From the NCBI RefSeq assembly GCF_040412425.1, contig NC_089777.1, forward strand, positions 36,391,537-36,455,536: 64,000 nucleotides of DNA, in the 5' to 3' direction. The notes under the pieces were generated by a model. It was not told where the DNA came from, ran no database searches, and saw only the letters and a list, made by a program, of their open reading frames with translations. Positions within the stretch are counted from its first letter, which is position 1; every line of letters starts with the position of its first letter. Below, in pieces: positions 57,000 to 64,000 of this stretch. The translations under genes were made by a program, and so were the position numbers. The DNA is from Macrobrachium rosenbergii. Lineage: Eukaryota; Arthropoda; Malacostraca; Decapoda; Palaemonidae.

Positions 57000-57359
57000 C
57001 AGTGAACCCCCCGTATTCGCGGGGGATGCGTACCACCCCCCACCCCCCGTGAATAGCTAAAATCTGCGAATACTTAAAACCCCTCTAAAAACACAGAACT
57101 GCCCATTTTGATAGCTTAAACCAAGAAAAACCCTGTAAAAATGCTTATACCTGAGTATTTTAATATTTTTTTCACAAAAAAGTGCATTTATTCATGAAAA
57201 TACAGTAATTAGTGAATATTTCTCAGTGAAAAATACCGCGAATGGGCGAATTTTCCGCAATAAATGGCAAGATATGTTCCACAGAGAAACCCGCGAATGC
57301 ATGAGTCCGCGAATGCGTGAATCCGCGAACCATGAGAACGTGAATACGGGGGTTTACTG
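57000..57359 (+). mobile_element. pogo-type MITE, copy 3
   Basis: TA flanks at 56998-56999 and 57360-57361. It begins CAGTGAACCCCCCGTATTCG and ends with the complementary GAATACGGGGGTTTACTG. It is 360 bp and near-colinear with the copy at 26163, with a C-run length difference near the left end. It has no ORF. Confidence 0.88.
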
Positions 57360-57647
57360 TATTGTGTTGAATGTTAATAAAAAAAATAATTGATGGCCAA
57401 CTCACACTTTACCTCTTAACATTTGCATGACTGATATCAGTATTTGTTATTCTCTATGCACACACAGTCATGTATATCTGGTTTCAATCCATTTTATTCT
57501 CTATGGTTAACTAGGTTTAGTATTGGCCTGCTTAAGCACAGGTTAGTGGTTTAAATCCCCAAAGAGGAGGTTTGTCATCCCTGTTTCCAGGCAAGATTAC
57601 TTGTTTACAGTGCATACTTCACATCATTGCCATTGGACAAGATAAAA

Positions 57648-58052
57648 TGGGTTTTGATGTAGGAAAAATCTATTTTTGGCAGTTGATGTGACTCCTCATA
57701 GGAGTTATACCCTCATGGACCCCCTAGGACTTCATAAGACAAACCAACCAATCTCAAAGAATTCTCTTCTAGTTGGTCTCAGCCTGAAAAGCGCTTATTG
57801 GCTCAGTGATAGAATATAAAGGGCTCAGGACAAGAGGCTCTATCTCCTATCCACACAATGACTGGTCCAGTTTTCTCATCCTACTCACACAGATGTGACA
57901 ACAGCACATAAGTTGGCTTATCTTCCTCATTACACACCAGGTGTGTGCAAGGTAATTGTTCACCCCAGTCCCATGCCTTTTCATCAGGGAAAGTGGGTGG
58001 ATTTGAGGACTCATAGCAACTATCAAAAATAGGTTTTTCCTACATCAAAACC
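57648..58052. repeat. Foldback 3' terminus of DIRS-E
   Basis: GGTTTTGATGTAGGAAAAAT with ATCTATTTTTGGCAGTT at 57649-57685 is the complement of AACTATCAAAAATAGGTTTT with TCCTACATCAAAACC at 58012-58052. The interval contains CTCATAGGAGTTATACCCTC and GGACTCATAGCAA. The architecture is as in the other copies, here in opposite orientation. Confidence 0.75.
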
Positions 58053-58182
58053 TGTTTTTTTTAATAGCTTAACTGCTGTTCATCCTCAAAGGGTGAATAA
58101 ATTGACAGGTGATGAAATAGCTTAGCTCCTAGTAAATAAATCCCAACAAACCAGATAGATTTTTTATCCTAATTATAGTCTC

Positions 58183-58530
58183 AGATTATCAACAATTTTC
58201 TTTATTCTTGATGCCTATTAGAGTTTGGTAATAAAAATATACTGTATGTATTCTTTGTGGTTCTGAGGTGACTTACCTAATTATGTGGGATTGATTGCAC
58301 CTTTCCTGGTAATATCTCAGTGTGACCACCACTCTCATGGCAATAGTGATTCAGGAATTTTTAATCCAAGGTAAAGTCACAGGTTATCAACCATTTTCTT
58401 TATTCCAGATATCCATTAGGGTTTGGCAGTAAAGAACATGAAACACACGAAGCTATGTGTATATCCCTTGTGGTTCTACGGTAACTTACCTAATTATGTC
58501 AGATCTGGCTGGAGGATTATTGCACCCTAC
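58183..58530. repeat. Tandem duplication, about 190 bp unit
   Basis: TATCAACAATTTTCTTTATT and TATCAACCATTTTCTTTATT, each followed at similar distance by ATTAG(A/G)GTTTGG and GTGACTTACCTAATTATGT or GTAACTTACCTAATTATGT, show a diverged two-unit duplication near the 3' end of DIRS-E. Confidence 0.75.
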
Positions 58531-59180
58531 CTGGTTCAGGAGTACTGCCTCTAATAACCACCCTGTACATGGAGACTTCTTTGAAAGAAACATTTCTGAA
58601 GAAAGTTAACAATGTACTCACCTTTTGGATGTCATGCAACTTAGGGAAGGAGTGAGGGTCTGCCTTTTTAATGAGGGACACTAAAATAGTTCTCAACCCA
58701 TGAAGAGAGAGTGGTTTGTTTGTGCTAGGGTGCAGAAAAAATGGGATCATCTGGGATGTTTGCCATGATGTAGGTAAAACCTTGATTGCTTGAATTGAGC
58801 ATAAAGTTTTATCCGAAATACTGAGTTCCCTTTTTAGAAAAGGGGATTTTTCCTTTAAAAGGTTATTATTCTTGGCCTGGAATGATAGACCAGGCAACAA
58901 CTACGTGTACGAATGAAGAAACATCCCCATCTGTGAGAGCCCAGTTTGCGAATTTGAGCTCCTGATACCGAAATGGTGAAGAAGACTGCCTTTTGTTGGA
59001 GCATATGAGTCGTAGTTGTGTTGGGCTCACTGAATTGAGGGGATGACAGGAGTCTAAGAACCTTATTCAGGGACCAGGTAATGGGAAGCCTTGCAGAAGC
59101 TGGCCTATGCAGTGCAAAAGAGTGGAGAAAGGAATTCACAATTTCTGTATTAGAATCATTAAATCTAAAACCTTAAGCAA
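58517..59180 (-). pseudogene. DIRS-E tyrosine recombinase, broken
   Basis: On the minus strand from about 59140: SARLPITWSLNKVLRLLSSP, then QQKAVFFTISVSGAQIRKLG, where the Arg in the QIRKLG context (compare ARISEL in copy C) marks the first catalytic position, and, after a frame change, FLKRELSISDKTLCSIQAIK, TNKPLSLHGLRTILVSLIKK, and LHDIQKVSTLLTFFRNVSFK. HxxR reads HDIQ here, so the second Arg is changed to Gln. The terminal Tyr is not found. Inactive. Confidence 0.75.
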
Positions 59181-59687
59181 GGGTTCCAACAGTGCTGCCT
59201 TGTATGCCATGATTGTTGTAATAGCAAGGCACTTGACCTCAATAGATATATAATAAAATGTAAAGCTACTTCAACAGATTTTGACTGGGCTCTCAACGTG
59301 TAGATAATCTAACTACAATTTCCAGACAGACTGGTGTGTTGGATAGATGAAGCCCATAGTTTTTGCTATAGGTACCTAACAGTCTTAGGTTAATAATCTT
59401 CATGATAGACTAGATGTTAAAAATCCACACATAAAGGTCACAGCTCAGAAAAGAGGATATGTGGACAACTTCCCCCTCCTGTTTGGGATACAACAGCAGA
59501 TGGTGATGGAATCTATTCTCTTGCCCGTTGTTAAAGAAAAAGGGCCAATGACTGTTCAGCTAATTCGGGGCCAATAGTTTGTTCAAAGCCTTCAAAACCT
59601 GAGACATTGGAGGAAAGAGGTATATTCTCCTCCACTCATTCCAGTCTTGTAGGAATGCATCTCTTGTTATTGTCTGAATGTCCAGAT

Positions 59688-60630
59688 TCAGAAACACACA
59701 CACACTGAAAGGTGATGGTTCTCACATGTGGCAAACAGGTCCATTTCCGGATGTGGAAGCTTGTTGGTAATTACTGACTTGAGAGGGGCTGAGTGTGATC
59801 CCAACCTCTTGATACATGACATTGCAGTCATATTGTCTGGGACCAACCAAATGGAGGTTTCAGTTTTCTGAGATGGAAAGACAGCCAATAGCTCCAGGAA
59901 GCTGATATGACACTCCCTCAAAACAGGTGACCTTCCCGCTACCTGACACTCTTCCCATTGACCTCCCCATCCTGTCAAGGGGGCATTCATATTTATTATC
60001 ACTCGTACTGACGATGGAGTCAGGTTGACTGTTTGCCAGAGACTCCTTCCAGGTCCACGGACAGAATATCTTACCAATTTCAGATGAAGGTGATCGGAAA
60101 GCCTTTTCCTGGCATGTGAGAGCCAGACTCTATGTACATCCTATAGTTACAATCTCAGGATTAGATCTACCCCTGATCCAAACTGTTACAGGCCCAAACT
60201 TCATTCCAACTGTTGTCTTGAAAAGCTGGGCTGTGCAAGAAATCTCAAATCCTTCCTTATTCTGGTTTGAGTGCTGTTGGGAAGAGACAGCCAGCCATGG
60301 AGAACATCTCAGCAAAGTTCCAGCCTCGGAAAATGTGTGCTGGATGGACGGTGGGACTTATCCTATTTATTAGGAAACCTTTTAACTGGTGTCTATCAAC
60401 TACCACTCTCAGTTTTTGTCAGCACTCTTCTCTGGTGGCTCCCCAGATCCCAGATTAGCCAATCATCTTGGTAGGCCACCTGTTAAATTCCTTCCCTCCT
60501 GAGCTCCCATAAAATAAATAAGTACAGTGTATAGAGAAGTGTGTTTATTCAAACTTGACAGGTCGAGGATTGCCCTTCCTTGGAAGGAATCTTTCTTTGG
60601 GACACTGAAGAGTGGTGGCAAATCCTATTG
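59688..60630 (-). pseudogene. DIRS-E reverse transcriptase / RNase H, deleted
   Basis: Minus strand: AILDLSSLNKH near 60580-60540 (RT ILDLS motif), then a deletion, AYQDDWLIW at about 60480-60450 (catalytic YxDD box), a frame-shifted connection, and RNase H at 60077-59690 with INMNAPLTGWGGQW (Asp changed to Asn in the first motif), FLELLAVF (Glu) and LVPDNMTAMSCIKRLGSHSA (Asp), ending PEMDLFATCENHHLS. The block between the ILDLS and YQDDW motifs is largely missing. Confidence 0.75.
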
Positions 60631-60639
60631 GGCTCCACC

Positions 60640-61560
60640 TCTTCCTGTGCCTTTAATATGCAGACCAGGAGTTGATTTTTATTTTTCCTGGTAGGAGCAT
60701 CTTCATCCACTTCAAGAAGGGTGCTGCTGCTACTGTTGTCCTTTTTTCTGTTGTTGGGGGGATCCTTTGGTAGTGACTGGAGGCTTGTATGGCTGTGATT
60801 CATTATGAGCTTTCTTAGGCTTAGGAAGGGAAACTCTCAAAAGGATTGTTTCTCAGATTCCTCTTTTCCGAGAAGAGCATATATTGTGCAGTTATGTTGT
60901 CAGGCTTGTTCAATAAGTTGTGCAACAAGAGACTTCAAAAAAGTCCCGACAGAAGGGGGAAGAATGTAATTGGGAGGTTACATTGGCGAGTGAAATGTTG
61001 GAGCCCACCAATGCTTCCTTTCAAGCTTTAATGTGACACTCCAGAAAGTCATAGAGCACTCCACAAAGGATCTGCAGAAGTGTTTTGGCTATTGAAGCGA
61101 ACATTGTTCTGGAAGACCCTGGAAGCTCTTTACTAGCTACTTCCAGCATAGTAGTATATAAGTTATAATATTCAGAAGTTTGAGCCTAGTGTAAAATTCA
61201 GCCATGACTGTCCTGAATTGCTTGGTAGCCATGTCCAAAGGGAGCCTTTTCCTCTTAAAAGGAAAGACAAGCATGGCCCATTCCTTTGTAGAACTATCAG
61301 ACACTGGGATGGCGGAGACAAAATGGTTTATTTCTGCTATTAGCTCTCATTTCCCAGTCACCATAAAATTCTGAAATTCTGTCTTCACATGATTTATTGT
61401 TTTGAAAATAAAGGGACAGGAGGCTGTTGTATCTTGGAGAAGGTATTGTTTTTCTAAAACTCTTGTGCTATATTTTCCATTAAACTGGAAAAAGGTTGCT
61501 TCTGTGGCTTTCTTTGCTATACTAATAGGCAGGCTAACCATCTCCTTCGACGGTGTCTGA
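60640..61560 (-). pseudogene. DIRS-E gag-like, C-terminal part
   Basis: Minus strand 61541-61350 reads VSLPISIAKKATEATFFQFN and STRVLEKQYLLQ, followed by shorter pieces (KEWAMLVFPFKRKR near 61290) and a low-complexity basic/acidic tail (SSSSTLLEVDEDAPTRKNKN, 60740-60680). Its position just upstream of the RT supports gag. There are several stops. Confidence 0.5.
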
Positions 61561-62224
61561 GTTCCTGTTGAAATAGGGACCGAGTGTCATCGAGTACTTT
61601 ACTGTATTGGGAAAGGCCACTCTATCCTGAAATTATCCAATCATACTTTTCCTTTTACAAATGAGGTATTTTCCATCTGGTGAAAGGATGTACACTCGGC
61701 AAGAAAAGTGAGGATACAGTTTTCACTAGATTTCGTTCATCGAATTTTAATTTTTTTCTTACAGAAAACACATAATCTCGGTAAATTTACTCTAGAATAT
61801 GAAAATACAATGCAAATTATATCATATATGTTAAATCTGCAAAACAAAAACGTTCAGATACTTAAAACCACCATGGATGTCCGAAATAATCAAAATTTCT
61901 CAGATGACTTCGTTCATAGAGATCTAAAAGATAGTGTATGGATATCTCGGTGTAGTACTGTTTATCAGAATGGCAATATTTACTCTTTCCTTTATGAGCA
62001 GGCTTATTATTGCATCATCATACGAGGTAATGATAATTTATTTAATTTTTACACATTCATATCTATATTTCACAGTGTTAAAGGTCAGCTGGAATTAATG
62101 GCAGTAAATGATGTGACAGCTAGGGTAGGTTGACCAAATCTATTTAAATCTGCAAGAGCGTTCTCTATGAGCGGAGTAGTGGGATAAGACAAGTAACTGG
62201 ATGTTTATGATGTGATGAAGAGTT
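61561..62224. other. unassigned, inside or beside DIRS-E
   Basis: An open frame on + at 61708-62133 (VQILKTTMDVRNNQNFSDDF and similar) has no domain I recognise and is AT-rich. It does not match BACE. No repeat ends are clear. Confidence 0.4.
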
Positions 62225-62365
62225 AGAGGAATTTATTTCTGGTGATAGGATAAATTCCACAAGCTGTAACTGGATGGTTCTTAGCCACGTAAAATGTCTA
62301 ATCCTTCGGGCCAGCCCTAGGAGAGCTGTTAATCAGCTCAGTGGTCTGGTAAAACTAAGCTATCT

Positions 62366-62366
<1 letters not shown>
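62225..62366 (+). mobile_element. 5'-truncated SINE
   Basis: It shares GAGGAATTTATTTCTGGTGA, TTCTTAGCCACGTAAAAT and AGGAGAGCTGTTAATCAGC with the SINE at 11061, but lacks the tRNA-like head. It runs directly into a (CT)n tract, consistent with a simple-repeat tail. Confidence 0.8.
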
Positions 62367-62367
<1 letters not shown>

Positions 62368-62406
<39 letters not shown>

Positions 62407-62506
62407 GCTAAAACATACTATACAAATATAGTATCGCTCACTCTCTAAAAGAAAAAAAATTATAAAATGAGTAGCTCTACATATAGGCCTAGGCTTACAC
62501 AACAAC

Positions 62507-62585
<79 letters not shown>

Positions 62586-62688
62586 CATTGCTAAAACATA
62601 CTTTACAAGTATAGTATCGCTCAATCTCTAAATGAAAAAAATAATGAAATGAGTAGCTCTACATATAGGCCTAGGCTTACACAACAGC

Positions 62689-62762
<74 letters not shown>
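62368..62762. repeat. (CT)n tracts separated by a duplicated 107-bp spacer
   Basis: CT runs at about 62368-62402, 62510-62586 and 62690-62762. The two spacers between them both contain CCATTGCTAAAACATACT, AGTATCGCTCA and CATATAGGCCTAGGCTTACA and differ at only a few positions, so the unit spacer plus CT tract was tandemly duplicated. Confidence 0.92.
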
Positions 62763-62766
<4 letters not shown>

Positions 62767-63159
62767 AACAATACATTCGTTCCTTTATTGTTCCCCATGT
62801 TTTTCGTTGGACATTGCTCAAATTTAACTCTTGATTTCATTATGGAAGATCGCGTTTCCGATTACTCAAGCATTCCGTTCATTGTGGTGTCATAAATTCA
62901 TTTGTGTAAGGTTAGTTGGTAGGTTATGTCGAAAAATGTTTATTTTGCTCAGAACTGTTGCTGCAAATTACAACTTGAATGAATACTGTAAAGCTTACTA
63001 CTGCATTTAAGTATCAATGATTTCAGAACCGTAGAATATGATTGAAAGTTATAGGAGGTCAAGCAAAAAGCAAACACATTAAGACTGAAGCTCCTCCCCC
63101 TTCTAAAGTTGCCAGATGTTGCATTATTTAGCAATATATGTCCAAAGATTTAAAAAAAT
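62763..63159. other. unassigned AT-rich
   Basis: No gene or repeat is recognised. Confidence 0.5.
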
Positions 63160-63960
63160 GTATCCTCAATTTCCTTGCCGAGTGTACACTGAGGCATCTT
63201 TTTTTTTTTTATTACCCTCTTCCCTTGACCTTAGTGTTTTGCTGAGAGAACCAATTTCTGCCTCTAGTTTAAAGGATGAGAAATTTTCGTACATCACACC
63301 CAGTTCCATATCCAGGACAGACCTGAATTCCTCTTGGGAATCATGCATAACATCTCTGATATGCTGATGCTTAGTAGCAAGGCTATCCTTGATACTGTTC
63401 ATGATTCCCTCCAGGAATTCTGAAATTACAGCAAGTAGAATTTCTTTATCAGGGAAACCTGCATGAACTGATTGAGCCAAGGCAGTCGTATCACCACTGC
63501 CCTGCAGTATGTGTAAAGTTATGGATAAATCACTACCCTGTAGAAAGTATAGACTTCAGATGGGGTCGGATGGGCCCTATCAGGGTCCCCTTCAGTATCT
63601 GAGTGCTGCATGGGAGAGGCAAGATTCTTATCTGAGGTATCTCTCCCATGTGAAGCAGAAGACTGTTCCCTAGATGTACTGGCTTCAGAAGGGAAATTTC
63701 AGTGGCTCTTTCCACTTCATGTTGTGTATAAATGACCTCTCTCCCAAGGAAAGACTCTTAATCTGTGTCAGAGGAGTTGAAGTGGGACTTCATCTCTGTC
63801 AGAAGAGTTGAAGTGGGAGTGCCTTGAATCCACTGCTTTTTGAGTATTGACCCAAATGTAGATTCTGCTCGGAGAGGGATGGAAACACATTGCTGGAGTT
63901 CTGTCGAAATGATGTAGTCTCCTCCTTCTGTATTCCTACTGAAACCTATGACTCATAGAG
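63160..63960 (-). pseudogene. Possible DIRS-E gag-like N-terminal part
   Basis: Minus strand 63480-63166 is open for 104 codons: LLAVISEFLEGIMNSIKDSL, EEFRSVLDMELGVMYENFSS, predicted mostly helical. A further frame at 63715-63533 (MERATEISLLKPVHLGNSLL) precedes it. There is no named domain. Assignment rests on position upstream of the other DIRS-E segments and on strand, so it could instead belong to another element. Confidence 0.35.
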
Positions 63961-64000
63961 ACAGCTTAAAATGAGTTCTTTTGCAGTCCCTGCTTACCGG

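Larger units (their letters stand above)
57648..63950 (-). mobile_element. DIRS-like retrotransposon E, antisense
   Basis: Read on the minus strand, gag-like pieces (about 63950-63160 and 61560-60640), RT/RNase H (60630-59688), YR (59180-58517) and a foldback 3' end (58052-57648) are in DIRS order. RT is internally deleted. Sequence inserted between the gag pieces includes a SINE fragment (62225-62366) and (CT)n duplications. YR and RNase H motifs differ from A/B/D and from C, so it is a third lineage. The upper boundary is uncertain and could lie beyond the window. Confidence 0.65.

Noticed and set aside
61708..62133. 141-codon + strand frame as a further BACE exon
   Set aside because: No similarity to the C-lobe of BACE (no conserved Trp/Cys block) and no suitable phase-0 acceptor context; highly AT-rich.
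62621..62821. Minus-strand open frame rich in Glu-Arg repeats
   Set aside because: It is a translation of a (CT)n microsatellite.

Overview
This is eukaryotic genomic DNA, probably from an arthropod and most likely a decapod or other malacostracan crustacean. That placement is an inference. It rests on very large introns filled with DIRS-type tyrosine-recombinase retrotransposons, long (CT/GA)n tracts, tRNA-derived SINEs and an AT-rich background; no species marker is visible. I see no bacterial operons, no CRISPR array and no rRNA.

The only host gene I can support is a beta-secretase (BACE/memapsin)-like aspartic protease on the + strand. Five coding exons fall at 8240-8428, 12035-12175, 22227-22358, 48771-48939 and 56569-56753. 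They have GT-AG boundaries and join in frame without a stop. They encode the end of the N-terminal region, the first catalytic loop (DTGSS), the flap tyrosine, the rest of the N-lobe, and the start of the C-lobe with the second catalytic loop (DSGTS). The rest of the C-lobe and the transmembrane tail should lie beyond 64000. Introns 1-4 are about 3.6, 10.1, 26.4 and 7.6 kb.

Nearly everything else is transposon. From left to right: DIRS fragments (400-1300) and DIRS-A (1481-7625) lie upstream of the first exon. Intron 1 holds a 143-bp-arm inverted repeat, an antisense pogo/Tigger transposase fossil and a SINE. Intron 2 holds the most intact DIRS copy, DIRS-B (12437-18838). Intron 3 holds two copies of a satellite-carrying TTAA element and a four-level nest: DIRS-D (25243-44690) contains a Tigger-like TA element (26781-40005), which contains DIRS-C (28900-39438), which contains a piggyBac (34476-36757). 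Intron 4 holds an internally deleted piggyBac and a poorly identifiable element with a DIRS-like foldback end. The partial intron 5 holds a pogo-type MITE and an antisense DIRS (57648 to about 63950).

All transposon reading frames I examined are broken, so none is expected to be autonomous. The most interesting points are the datable nesting order, the precise DIRS insertion without target duplication, the TTAA elements that carry a tandem satellite, splice-donor consensus sequences built into DIRS terminal repeats, and the long hairpin in intron 1.
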